From Corynebacterium poyangense (lineage in GTDB: Bacteria > Actinomycetota > Actinomycetes > Mycobacteriales > Mycobacteriaceae): a DNA stretch of 64,000 nt. Numbering within the stretch: the stretch's first letter is position 1; each line of letters begins with the position of its first letter. Below the pieces are notes generated by a model. It saw nothing but the letters and a program-made list of their open reading frames with translations, did not search any database and was not told where the DNA came from. Both the position numbers and the translations under genes were made by a program. Positions 43,780 to 53,230 of the stretch are shown here, piece by piece. Where the stretch lies: the NCBI RefSeq assembly GCF_014522205.1, contig NZ_CP046884.1, forward strand, positions 2,356,001 to 2,420,000. Direction: 5' to 3'.

Positions 43780-44313
43780 ATCAATAAAGAGATCTGGAAA
43801 GACATCCCTGGGCATGAGGGCTGTTATCAAGTAAGCAATATGGGGCGTGTGCGTAGCATTGACCATGCTGTTCGTGGGCTATGCCATTACACAGGTAAAC
43901 CCTTTAGGAGAATAAGTCCAGGAAAAATCCTCAAACCTGGGCGTTACTGCAAGTCCGGTCATTTAAGCGTTGTTCTTGGCCGACGAGGCAATGGTAACGG
44001 CAGACCAGTTCATCAACTTGTCATGCTGGCATTTATTGGTAAACCCCCGGAAGGAATGGAGGTGTGCCACATCAATGGGGATCCAACCGACAACCGGCTC
44101 GTCAATCTTCGTTACGACACGCGCACCCAAAACATTCTTGATGTCTACCGTCAGGGTAAGCCTTGGCGAAAGCTGACGATAGAGGATGTCTCTCGCATTC
44201 GATTCGCGTTATTTTGCGGGTGGCGCGGGGTCGAGCTCGCCGAAGAGTACGGCGTGAGTCAATCATGCATTAGCGCGGTCAAGACAGGTAGAGCCTACGG
44301 GTGGGCATCATGA
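43780..44313 (+). CDS. NUMOD4/HNH homing endonuclease-like protein
   Basis: 177 aa if read from an ATC codon at 43780: EIWKDIPGHEGCYQVSNMGR is a NUMOD4 module and would be lost if the first ATG (43840) were used. AGGAAAG lies five bases before the ATC. The HNH core is VHQLVMLAFIGKPPEGMEVC then HINGDPTDNRLVNLRYDT, with both histidines and the Asn present. A C-terminal helix-turn-helix (LAEEYGVSQSCISAVKTGR) would bind DNA. Free-standing HNH genes like this invade phage replication operons; here it sits between DUF2815 and the polymerase and overlaps the latter by four bases. Confidence 0.82.
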   Translation: MNKEIWKDIPGHEGCYQVSNMGRVRSIDHAVRGLCHYTGKPFRRISPGKILKPGRYCKSGHLSVVLGRRGNGNGRPVHQLVMLAFIGKPPEGMEVCHINGDPTDNRLVNLRYDTRTQNILDVYRQGKPWRKLTIEDVSRIRFALFCGWRGVELAEEYGVSQSCISAVKTGRAYGWAS

Positions 44314-46276
44314 ATACCTTGAGCTGCGATATTGAATCTTTCAGCCCAGTCCCACTCGCCAAGGCAGGGGCGTACCCGTATGCCGAACACTCTGACTTCG
44401 ACATCCTCTTGTTCGGTTACTCCATCAACCACAGGCCTGTTCACGTCATAGACCTCGCAAGTGGACAGGAGCTACCCGAAGAAGTGCTATACTCCCTAGC
44501 GGATCAGGGTGTGGTGAAGTGGGCGCACAACGCCACGTTCGAGCGCATCTGCCTGTCAGCGTGGCTGACCCGCCGCAATCCCGACTTGATGGATGGGCGG
44601 AAATATCTGGATCCGGCGCAGGGGCGGTGCACCATGATCTGGCGTGCCTACCTGGGGTTGCCGATGAGCCTGGAACAAGCAGCCACCGTCCTGGATCTAG
44701 GCGTGAAAAAGGACAATACCGGCAAGCGGTTAATTAAGCAGTTTTGCACCCCAACAACCCCAACCCTGTTAAGCAATAGCGGCACTCATAACGGGCCGGA
44801 GTCAGACCCCCAGGCATGGAAACAATTTATCGACTACAACTGCCGTGACGTGGAAGTAGAACTAGCCCTCCACAACCGGCTCTCACCTTTCCCACTCCCA
44901 GAAGCCGAGTGGGAAGCCTACGCGTTAGATCAGCGCATCAACGACACCGGCATCAGCCTCGATAAAACCTTGGTCGATAACGCTGTGGACATCCACGAGG
45001 CGTACCGGAAGAAAACCTTACCCAAGCACAAAAACTCACCGGCCTAGAGAACCCGAACTCTCCGATGCAGTTGAAAGAATGGCTCACCACACACGACTGC
45101 CCCATAGAGTCATTAATCAAGGATGAGGTAGAAACTGCGTTAGAAACCGCAACCGGCACAGTCAAAGAAGTTCTTGAGCTTCGCGGTGAACTAGCTAAAT
45201 CGAGCGTCAAGAAATACCAGGCCATGCAAACCGCCAGGTGTCATGATGGTCGGGCGCGCGGCCTGATCCAGTTCTACGGTGCCGGCCGCACAGGGCGCTT
45301 TGCCGGCAGGTTGGTCCAGGTGCAGAACCTGCCCCGCAACTATCTGCCCGACCTCACACAAGCGCGCAATCTCGTTACTACCGGGAATGGTGAAGCACTG
45401 GAACTCCTCTACGACTCCGTCCCTGACACGCTGTCCCGGTTGATCCGCACCGCCTTCATCCCCAGCCCCGGCAACCGGTTTGTCGTTGCTGATTTCTCTG
45501 CGATTGAAGCCCGCGTGATCGCCTGGCTCGCCGGTGAAGAGACCACCCTCGAAGCTTTCAGGGCGGGTAAAGAACTGTACTGTGAGACCGCCAGCCGCAT
45601 GTTCGGCGTACCCGTGGAAAAACACGGGGCCAATAGTGAACTGCGGCAGAAAGGGAAGATCGCAGTTCTCGCCCGCGGCTACGGCGGCTCCGTCGGCGCG
45701 CTTAAAGCCATGGGTGCACTCCGCATGGGACTGGCCGAAAGCGAGCTAAAGCCGATCGTGGATGCGTGGCGGGCAGCGAACCCCAACATCGTCCAGTTGT
45801 GGGGTGACGTTGATGAAGCCGCCATCGCTACCATGTCTACTCGCCAACCGGTAGAACTCGGGCAGCTGAAGTTCAGCTATGAGGCAGCAATCCTTTTCAC
45901 CGCCCTGCCCTCAGGTAGGTGTTTAGCGTATGTGAAACCCCAACTCGGTGAGAACCGGTTCGGAGGCACCTCCATCACTTACCGGGGACTCACTACGGGC
46001 AGGAAGTGGGGGCGGCTGGAAACCTACGGTGGGAAGCTGGTGGAGAACATTGTCCAAGCTATCGCCCGTGACCTTTTGGTTCATGCCATGCACCTAGTCG
46101 CCCAGGCTGGGTTTCGGATTGTGATGCACGCCCACGACGAAATCATCATCGACCACCCCACCAACGCAGGCAGCGTCGAGGAAGTCTGCCAACTCATGTC
46201 CCAAACCCCGCCCTGGGCTGCAGGGCTACCACTGGATGCGGATGGATATGAATGCGGGTTTTACCGCAAAGACTAA
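44310..46276 (+). pseudogene. Phage family A DNA polymerase, frameshifted
   Basis: First part (to 45047) is the 3'-5' exonuclease domain: LSCDIESFSPVPL with the DxE motif, WAHNATFERICL and DYNCRDVEVEL. A missing C in the run at 45016-45017 breaks the frame after AYRKK. The second part, open from about 45020 to 46276, is the polymerase domain: VVADFSAIEARVIAWLAG (motif A), ELRQKGKIAVLARGYGG (motif B) and VMHAHDEIIIDHP (motif C). All catalytic motifs are otherwise present, so the gene was functional recently, or the frameshift is a read error. Its 3' end is followed by an antisense Abi gene. Confidence 0.87.
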
Positions 46277-46280
46277 GGAA

Positions 46281-47228
46281 TTAGAGAGTGAAGGTAGCTT
46301 CGTGGGGAATTCCTAGGCCGGTGTGCTGCACCAGCGGGTTGGTGAGGAAGTCATTGCGGATGAGGCTCGCTACTTTCTCTGGCCACGTTGTTCCCGGGGA
46401 CGCCGCACGCACCAGAGCGGCCATCACGATCAAGGCACCAAAGATCTGCTCGCTCTGCCCCTTGGGGAGCATCGAGAATTCCGGCAGCGTGCGTAACGCT
46501 TCGGTTGGTGCTGGCGTGAAGGATTTGTTCCACAGCCGGGCATGGTGAGCACAAAAGTTTCGCACAATCGTGAGTTGTTCTGTCCATCGCACGAGCGGGG
46601 GTTGCATCTTCACTTTGCGCTGCTGATTCCTTGACAGGATGCTCAAATCTATGGCGATCCCCAGATCCTCCGTAACTCGCCGTTGATCACTAGCTGGCAG
46701 CCCTTCGAAGAGGCGTGAAATATCGGCAAAGTCAAGCACTTCAGCCAACACCCAAAACGGATACTTGCCCGCATATCCAGCTCGATAGTGCTTGATCGAT
46801 TCGTTCCGGCTGCCTGCTCGCTGAAGACGCTTCCCAACAGTGTCCATCCAGTTCTGGTGATTGAAGTTGGTGCGAAAACGGCTTGGGTCACGGTAGGTCA
46901 AAGGATCTTGCTCGCACAGCACTTCACCAATACGGGTGCGCATCGCGATTTCGATCCGTTCCATCCCGTCATGGACAAGGGAACGCAGTTTTCTGTCGGC
47001 CTCATACAGCTCTACCGCGTCACTGAACCTCGTCCCAGGGACAAATGTGTCCTTGCGGCCGCCGCTGGCAGTCATTTCTCTAGCCGGATACCAGTAGGCC
47101 GATAGCCGGTAGTAGCTCACAAAGGACAACCATTGCTGCGCGAGGTCGGTGTCGACTTCCATGCCTCGACCGCGCAGCAAATCGATGTGCTCACTGATCG
47201 TGGCAGCCTGTTTAACCGGCTTCGGCAA
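46281..47228 (-). CDS. Abi_2 family abortive-infection protein (AbiD/AbiF-like)
   Basis: 315 aa. Abi_2 core: HIDLLRGRGMEVDTDLAQQW, LSFVSYYRLSAYWYP near the N terminus, and the HEPN-type motif RNFCAHHARLWN (R-x4-H) near residue 240, the likely RNase active site. TTG 47228 follows GGAGGAGG at seven bases. It is antisense to and wedged between the polymerase gene (stop at 46276) and a second polymerase 3' fragment (47380-47508). Its AbiD/F relatives abort phage infection by unknown RNA targets. Intact. Confidence 0.88.
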   Translation of the reverse strand: MPKPVKQAATISEHIDLLRGRGMEVDTDLAQQWLSFVSYYRLSAYWYPAREMTASGGRKDTFVPGTRFSDAVELYEADRKLRSLVHDGMERIEIAMRTRIGEVLCEQDPLTYRDPSRFRTNFNHQNWMDTVGKRLQRAGSRNESIKHYRAGYAGKYPFWVLAEVLDFADISRLFEGLPASDQRRVTEDLGIAIDLSILSRNQQRKVKMQPPLVRWTEQLTIVRNFCAHHARLWNKSFTPAPTEALRTLPEFSMLPKGQSEQIFGALIVMAALVRAASPGTTWPEKVASLIRNDFLTNPLVQHTGLGIPHEATFTL

Positions 47229-47379
47229 GATGACACCTCCTCCCAATAGAGATCCAGCCCACTCTCGACCGAGGTCGAGGCGGGCTGAACGATTACCTCG
47301 AGATTAGCACACATCCACCCACGGGCTCCTAGACACGACAGAGGAATCTCAGACTGATCGGCACACCGCAAGGGCTGTG

Positions 47380-47508
47380 CCCATCATTCCGCCCAGCCCC
47401 CTCACCATCGCTCAGGTCCACGAGCTCATAACCACCCCGACCATCTGGGCGAAAGCCCTGCTCCTGGACGCTGACAGGTACAAATGCGGCTTCTACATGA
47501 AGGACTGA
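47380..47508 (+). pseudogene. Second, diverged 3' end of a family A DNA polymerase gene
   Basis: Reads PIIPPSPLTIAQVHELITTP, then TIWAKALLLDADRYKCGFYM-KD and a stop, matching the real polymerase end (SVEEVCQLMSQTP, PLDADGYECGFYRKD) at many positions but clearly not a recent copy. It is probably the original polymerase tail, displaced when the Abi cassette entered with its own. Confidence 0.82.
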
Positions 47509-47560
47509 AAAACCAGTTCGGGTTGGAGGTTATCAAAGTGGGTGTCTCAAAGCCCTCCTA

Positions 47561-47606
47561 CTAGGAAGCCATAACTTCTCCATATTGTCGATTGGCGGCT
47601 TCCTAG
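47561..47606. repeat. Perfect 10-bp inverted repeat before the Bro-N gene
   Basis: CTAGGAAGCC (47561-47570) and GGCTTCCTAG (47597-47606) flank 26 bases and end 13 bases before the Bro-N start. It may be an operator, a terminator of upstream reading or a recombination site. Confidence 0.65.
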
Positions 47607-47619
47607 AAAGGAGCCGGTC

Positions 47620-48399
47620 ATGGCTAGCAACACACTTCAATCCTTCAACCACGAGCATTTCGGTCAGATCCGCACCATCGAACACGACGGCACCGTCCTG
47701 TTTTGTGGCCGCGACGTCGCTACCGCACTAGGGTACGCCAACACAAACGATGCACTAGCGCGCCACTGCAAGGGGGTCGTGAATCACTACCCTCTTCAAA
47801 CCCCTGGCGGCACCCAACATGCCCGGTTTATTACCGAAGGCGATCTGTACCGGCTGATCGCAGCATCGAAACTGCCCGCCGCAGCGCGGTTTGAGTCGTG
47901 GGTGTTCGACGAAGTCCTGCCCTCGATCCGCAGACACGGGGTGTATGCGATTGATGAGCTACTGGCTAACGATGAGTTCCTCGAACGAGCCATCGCCACT
48001 TTGCGTGCGGAGCGCACTAAGCGTCTGGCTGCCGAGCAAGCGCTAGCAGAGGCCAAGCCCAAACTGACCTATTACGACCAAGTCCTTAAAGCTACTCGGG
48101 CGGTTGCGATTAGCCGCATCGCCAAGGATTACGGGATGAGCGCGCAGGAGTTCAATCAGCTCCTGGCTGATCTACACGTTCAATACAAGCGAGATGGCCA
48201 ATGGCTGCTCTACGCCGAACACGCCGGTCATGGTTACACCAAGTCAGAAACAGGCACTGCTAAGAACGGCTACTTGTGGATGCACACCAAATGGACCCAA
48301 AAAGGCCGCCTGTTCATCTACGACTTGCTCAAAAACTCTTGTGGCCTGCTGCCCATCATTGAACGCGAAGAACACGAGCGCGAAGGGCGGGGCGAGTAA
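47620..48399 (+). CDS. Phage antirepressor (Bro-N plus KilAC domains)
   Basis: 259 aa. Residues 10-110 are a Bro-N domain (CGRDVATALGYANTNDAL, EGDLYRLIAASKLPAA, FESWVFDEVLPSIRRHGVY). After a coiled segment, residues 150-240 form a KilAC/ANT DNA-binding domain (KATRAVAISRIAKDYGMSAQ, GYLWMHTKWTQKGRLFIYDL). ATG 47620 follows AAAGGAG. Such proteins counter phage repressors. The frame is intact; the stop overlaps the next start by one base. Confidence 0.9.
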   Translation: MASNTLQSFNHEHFGQIRTIEHDGTVLFCGRDVATALGYANTNDALARHCKGVVNHYPLQTPGGTQHARFITEGDLYRLIAASKLPAAARFESWVFDEVLPSIRRHGVYAIDELLANDEFLERAIATLRAERTKRLAAEQALAEAKPKLTYYDQVLKATRAVAISRIAKDYGMSAQEFNQLLADLHVQYKRDGQWLLYAEHAGHGYTKSETGTAKNGYLWMHTKWTQKGRLFIYDLLKNSCGLLPIIEREEHEREGRGE

Positions 48400-48842
48400 T
48401 GAGTGCTACCGCGATTGATGTGGGGATTGCGCGTAAGAACCGTGAGGGCTATGCGGACCCCACCATGTATCAAGCCCTCACGCACCTCCAGCGCGTCGAG
48501 TACGGCTACCGGCCCCTGGTCTACATCTGCTCACCCTACGCCGGGGATACCGAAAGCAATATCGAGATCGCCCGAGAGTTTTGCGCAACAGCGGTTGCCC
48601 GGCGCGTAATCCCGCTGGCTCCGCACCTGTTGTTTCCGCAGTTCATGGACGACACAGACCCGGGCGCACGCGGGTTGGCGATGTTTTTCAACCGGGTTTT
48701 GTTGTCGAAGTGTGAGGCCGTGTGGGTTTATACGGCGCGCGTGTCGGTGGGGATGCGTGCCGAGATTGAGTGGGCACACCACCTTGAGATACCCGTGACT
48801 TACTTCGACGCAGGTTTTGAGGAGGTGAGTGTGGGTGCGTGA
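48399..48842 (+). CDS. DUF4406/DUF7768 (nucleoside deoxyribosyltransferase-like) protein
   Basis: 147 aa. LVYICSPYAGDTESNIEIAR is the characteristic start of this Rossmann-like family, with APHLLFPQFMDD and VSVGMRAEIEWAHHLEIPVT as later motifs. Common in phage replication operons; role not established. Coupled to the upstream Bro-N gene (TAATG). Confidence 0.8.
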   Translation: MSATAIDVGIARKNREGYADPTMYQALTHLQRVEYGYRPLVYICSPYAGDTESNIEIAREFCATAVARRVIPLAPHLLFPQFMDDTDPGARGLAMFFNRVLLSKCEAVWVYTARVSVGMRAEIEWAHHLEIPVTYFDAGFEEVSVGA

Positions 48843-50808
48843 GTTGAAAATCTCCTATGGGCGCTCCCGGTTTGATACCGCCTGGCGTAACGCCACGGTC
48901 ACGTGGGAAGACTTCGCCGCGCGCGTGCCTACTACGGTGCGAACGCCTGAAACCCTTAAGGAGTTTTGTGCAATGCCGCGTGGGGAGCAAAACCGGGTTA
49001 AGGATGTGGGCGGGTTTGTTGCCAGGCATCTCGCCCACGGCAGGCGCAGGAGCGGGAACGTTCTGGCGCGCTCAATGATCACCCTCGACCTCGACACCCG
49101 CCTGCCGATGCCTGGTCGCACATCCAGCAGGCGCTGCGTGGGGTGGCGTGCCTGGTGTATTCGACCCATAAACACCGCCCGGATGCACCCAGGCTGCGCC
49201 TGGTGATCCTACTGGCGCGGGACGTGAGTGCTGAAGAATATGTTCCGGTTGCCCGGGTGGTGGCGAAGCAGGTGGGGATTGATTGGTGTGATGATTCCAC
49301 CTACGATCCCGAACGCCTCATGTACTAGCCTCCGACCTCCGGTGGGGCGGTGTTCTTCCACGCTTCTCAGGATGGGGTGTGGCTTGACCCAGACCAAGTA
49401 CTGGCTAGTTTTGATAATTGGCGCGATGCCACCACCTGGCCGATCTCAAGCCAACAAAGCACGGTGAAGCCGTATTCGGGCCGCAAGCTCGCAGACCCTA
49501 GAGGCAAGAAGGGACTGGTGGGGCGTTTTACCGCACCTACCCCATGAGTGATGCCACCACCACTTTCCTCCCAGAGGTCTACGAACCAACAGCGCACGAG
49601 AACCGGTTTACCTATCGGGCAAGAGAATCTACCGGCGGGCTGGTCGTTTTCGACGACCTGTTCGCTTACATTTTCCATGGTACTGATCCCGCCGGCAGAC
49701 GGGCACTGAACGCATTTGACCTGGTGCGTATCCACCTCTATGGGCATTTGGATGCGGAAGCGAAAGCTGACACTCCACTCAACCGGCTGCCCTCGTTTAC
49801 GGCAATGAGCGAGCACGCAGCAGGCGATGAGCAAGTCCGTCTCCTACTCGGCAGGGAGAGACAGGCCCAAGCAGGAGCCGACTTCATCCCAACCAGAACC
49901 AGTGACGGCGAGTCCGGCGGTGATGAGTGGATGGCGGGCTTGGAGTATGAGAAACGCTCCGGGACACTGAAAAACGACCTCCACAACCTCACCTTGATCC
50001 TCCAGCATGATCCGAAGCTCGCCGGGATCGTGTTCAACCAGCAGGCCGACAGTATGGAGATCACCGGTGCAGTGCCGTGGCAGCACCCGTCTAGGTTTTG
50101 GAGGGACCAAGATGATGCCCAACTGGTGTGTTACATCAATGCTCACTACGGCACGCTTAGCCAGCGTAACTACGCATCGCGGTCACCAAAGTCGCAGACG
50201 ACCGCTCCTACCATCCCATCCGCGACTACCTCGATGCCCTATCAGAATGGGACGGTGTGCCCCGTGTGGACACCCTACTAGTGGACTACCTAGGGGCTGA
50301 GGACTCTGCCTACACCAGGGCGGTAACCCGCAAAACCCTGTGTGCTGCGGTGAAGCGGGTATGGGAACCGGGCAGCAAGTTCGACTCCATGCTCGTACTC
50401 AACGGCCCACAAGGCATCGGCAAATCCACCCTCATCGCCAAGCTAGCTGGCCAGTGGTTTTCCGACTCACTCAACCTGTCTGACACCAAGGATAAGACGG
50501 CGGCGGAAAAGCTCCAAAGCTACTGGATCCTCGAGGTCGGAGAACTCGCCGGGCTACGCAAAACCGAAGTCGAAACCCTACGCTCATTCCTGTCTAGGCA
50601 AAACGTTATTTACCGGGCTGCGCTCGGACGGCGCGCCACCCCACACCCCAGGCAATGCATGTTCTTTAGCACCACTAACGCCGAGAGCGGATACCTGCGT
50701 GACACCACCGGTAACCGCAGGTTCTGGCCCGTCATCACACCCGGCACCGGGACTAAACATCCTGGGACATCAGCCAGGCTGAGATCGACCAGGTAAGGAT
50801 CGCTGAAC
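48835..50808 (+). pseudogene. VapE-type primase/helicase, multiply broken and truncated
   Basis: Starts GTG 48835 after GGAGG (RELKISYGRSRF). Reading on needs five repairs: one C after 49097-49099, W for the amber stop 49326-49328, one T at 49526-49529, one C at about 50170 and one C at 50761-50762. The joined protein has a primase-like N part, then NGPQGIGKSTLIAKLAG (Walker A), WILEVGELAGLRKTE (Walker B-like) and FFSTTNAESGYLRDTTGNRR (sensor), as in virulence-associated E proteins. The 3' end is cut at the island's right terminal sequence, after AEIDQV. It cannot work in this state. Confidence 0.88.
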
Positions 50809-50875
50809 CTCCACTTAGACGCACATTTTGATACCTTGCACGACAAGGTCGGACGGAAAACGGGATGGGTGTTTT
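50809..50875. repeat. Right terminal sequence of the 20.5-kb island
   Basis: CTCCACTTAGACG-N2-CATTTTGATAC at 50809-50834, then hairpin ACCTTG-CACGA-CAAGGT (50833-50849), then ATGGGTGTTTT (50865-50875). Same order as at 30270-30337. It cuts the VapE gene, which suggests an inserted element end rather than an old attachment core. Confidence 0.72.
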
Positions 50876-51022
50876 GCTGTTGACGCAAAATATCTGGATC
50901 ATGGCGACCACTAAGAAGCGCCCACAAAACCGGTCTGCGAGTGTGGGCTGCGCACATTACGGTCAGGCCTCGAGCTTCGAATAGTTGCGTCGCGTGAGTT
51001 TGCTACTATCCAGTTTTCCGGA

Positions 51023-51379
51023 TTAGGATCCATCCGCTGCTGTGGTAGTGATCGCAGTGGTAAAGGAATTGAACTGCTGGAATTCCAGTGTTGAGGGCAC
51101 CACGTCAAGTTCAAAATCAGCCCGGTGATCTCCCTGATAATGGGGCATTCCGCCGTATGCAGGATTAATGAACGCTCGCCAGACAGTGACGTCATGACGT
51201 CGAGCTGGCAGGAAACGCCAGCTATCGAATGATAATGCGTACACGCCCCCAGTTTCGAAGCCCTCGTTCAACCTTTTCCACTGAGTGATGGAAGGAACGA
51301 TCGAAAACCTACCGGCTCGCCGCGCGGCTACCGTAGCGGTATAAAAAGTCCGGCGACTGCGCCACTCACTTGCTCCGCC
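51023..51379 (-). pseudogene. Start-less open frame, unidentified protein fragment
   Basis: Open for 119 codons after a TAA at 51382-51380, with no ATG or GTG; the first TTG is at 51271. The translation looks coding (ARRAGRFSIVPSITQWKRL, DSWRFLPARRHDVTVWRAF) but I recognise no family. It overlaps the end of the methyltransferase gene by 14 bases in another frame. Probably the remains of a gene that was co-transcribed with it, or one with a noncanonical start. Confidence 0.45.
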
Positions 51380-52148
51380 TTAACAGTAAGAAATGTCCCT
51401 GGCGTGTGGCGGTGAGCCCGGCAGCATGAGCCTCGGCAATAAGTTCCTCCGGGGTGGCGGGATAGACACGAAAAACCGATTCCCGCTGGGCAAGCAGCTC
51501 TTCGCCCTGATGTACCTGCCAGGTCATCTGCCAACAGTCACCGTCATCACCGGAGTCCAGGCGCGCCCACCCCGAGTACCGTAGCCGGCCGACCGATGTC
51601 TGCGCGTAGCAGTCACCAAGATGTGGATCGGTGGCATTGACCGTGTGCGGGGCTGGTTCGGCAATAGGATCCACGCCTGGACCATCTGCGGTGAGGTCCT
51701 CGTCGGTATCGGAATAAAAAGGTCCAATAATGAGCACGCCTGTGTCTGTCAGATTCCTGGCTGCCCAGGCAAATAGTTGCGCCCGGGAGTCGGGAGAGAG
51801 GTGATCAAACATGGCGATCGCTGTGACCACGCCCACCGGCTCGGCCAGTTGCGCGCAGAGGTCGGCTGCAGCCCACGGAAGTACCGTAACGCGCTGACGT
51901 AACGAGTCACAGGCGGTGACTTTACTCATAAGGCCAACGCGCATCTCCCTTTCGGGTTCGCAGGCAAGAATTTCACCGGCACACTTCTGCGCAAGTGTGA
52001 CTGTTGTAAGTCCCGTTCCTGCTCCTAGATCAACAGCGAGGGCAGACTCACCCTCCCAAGGGGCGAGTACGCTGCGCAGCTCGGGTTCGACCATGTGCCA
52101 GTAGTCTCGAGCGATGGCGTCGTACCATTCAGCTTGGTGATACTCCAT
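51366..52148 (-). CDS. SAM-dependent methyltransferase (class I)
   Basis: 260 aa. Motif I AVDLGAGTGLTTVT, motif II region ILACEPEREMRVG, and VTAIAMFDHLSPDSRAQLF are those of the Methyltransf_11/25 families acting on small molecules. Substrate unknown. The ATG at 52148 has only a weak ribosome site. A Zur-like 15-bp palindrome lies 13 bases upstream, so zinc may control it. It lies just outside the island's right end. Confidence 0.85.
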   Translation of the reverse strand: MEYHQAEWYDAIARDYWHMVEPELRSVLAPWEGESALAVDLGAGTGLTTVTLAQKCAGEILACEPEREMRVGLMSKVTACDSLRQRVTVLPWAAADLCAQLAEPVGVVTAIAMFDHLSPDSRAQLFAWAARNLTDTGVLIIGPFYSDTDEDLTADGPGVDPIAEPAPHTVNATDPHLGDCYAQTSVGRLRYSGWARLDSGDDGDCWQMTWQVHQGEELLAQRESVFRVYPATPEELIAEAHAAGLTATRQGHFLLLRRSK

Positions 52149-52160
52149 GCGCTCATCTTA

Positions 52161-52177
52161 ATGACAATGGTTCTCAT
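52161..52177. promoter_or_regulatory. Zur-like operator
   Basis: ATGACAATGGTTCTCAT holds TGA-N9-TCA and fits the zinc-uptake-regulator consensus TGAAAATGATTTTCA at 12 of 15 positions. It sits 13 bases before the methyltransferase start. Confidence 0.55.
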
Positions 52178-52254
52178 ATGCTGAATAGTCACCCCATCTA
52201 TAACGACGCCTCTCCGGGTACCCTGACAGGAAATTCTGGGCCGCCGTGCGGATC

Positions 52255-52520
52255 GTGGGACCCTGCTCGAGGGCGATAAAATCATCCTCCGCAAACCGCA
52301 GCCATGTCCAAACGCTGGAGTATCAACGACAGCCCCCTGACTGCGGATACTCCATCACGGCGAACGGCATGCTCATCGCCCACCTCACCACGTGGGACTG
52401 CGCATTGCTTTTGATGAGCTCGGCGCACACGGAACCGCAATCCATGTCTGGGAGTTCAACATCCGCGCCCTCCACGTCTATAAGCAGCTCGGCATGCTGT
52501 GTGAAGAACATGTCCATTGA
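52255..52520 (+). pseudogene. GNAT acetyltransferase remnant
   Basis: Two frames carry pieces of one GNAT protein: LLEGDKIILRKP near 52260 (N-terminal strand) and, after a shift, GLRIAFDELGAHGTAIHVW then EFNIRALHVYKQLGM (52392-52517), the typical C-terminal half. The middle acetyl-CoA motif is missing, so this is a decayed gene. Confidence 0.65.
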
Positions 52521-52656
52521 GGCACGGCGTCCGCTGGGGTTCCGCCTGTACTGGCTGAGCGCGTTAAAGAATAACAGTGTGGGATGCTGTTTTCAGTTCA
52601 CTGCAACTACTTGCAAATAGAACATGTCATGCACACTCAGGTATTACTTGGACAGT

Positions 52657-53178
52657 TCAGAGATTCATGACCAATGGCCCCCTCCTGTTACTAAGGCGTA
52701 CACGTTGGCGACGAACAAACAAGATCGCTGTTCTTGAAAAAACCTCACATAGGGCCATTGCTACCAGCGCATTAGCCCAGGTAGTTTGAGAATGTAGTTG
52801 TAGCTTCAGGCTTATTTCCCCAATTGTCGGTGCTCCACCGTGGAGAGCATAGATACCGAAAACTAGACGTGAACTCATGCCAATAATCCAGAGAGTTGCA
52901 GCTGTAGGACTTGCTTTTGCGAAAATCATACCCTCCTGCCCGTAGACCAGTGTCAACAATCCGCACCCTATCCCCAGCAAAAGGCCACAAAGGCATAGGA
53001 TCCCGACGAAGAAGATGTCTGATATGTGATTCGGAATTCGTCCGAAATAGTCGTAGACACCCCACAGGACCAGCCCGACGGGCCAGAGAAGACCGTGAAC
53101 TGTGAGTTCGCGTCCCTTGAGTTGCCGCAGCACCAGGGCGATTAAACCGATGGAAATTACTCCTTCACTCAAACTCAT
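52657..53178 (-). CDS. Small integral membrane protein, unknown family
   Basis: 173 aa with about five hydrophobic segments (GVISIGLIALVLRQL, LLWPVGLVLWGVYDYF, IFFVGILCLCGLLLGIGCGL, ATLWIIGMSSRLVFGIYAL, NALVAMALCEVFSRTAILF). ATG 53178 is chosen because GGAGGGAAG precedes it; the frame is open further. Divergent from a MarR gene with a palindrome between, so it is probably the MarR target. No family recognised. Confidence 0.75.
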   Translation of the reverse strand: MSLSEGVISIGLIALVLRQLKGRELTVHGLLWPVGLVLWGVYDYFGRIPNHISDIFFVGILCLCGLLLGIGCGLLTLVYGQEGMIFAKASPTAATLWIIGMSSRLVFGIYALHGGAPTIGEISLKLQLHSQTTWANALVAMALCEVFSRTAILFVRRQRVRLSNRRGPLVMNL

Positions 53179-53230
53179 ATATCTTCCCTCCATTGTCTGC
53201 TGGCAACCTTCGACAACATAATGCATCTCT

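Noticed and set aside
49367..49834. 155-codon minus-strand frame in the VapE region
   Set aside because: Opposite a recognisable, if broken, VapE gene.
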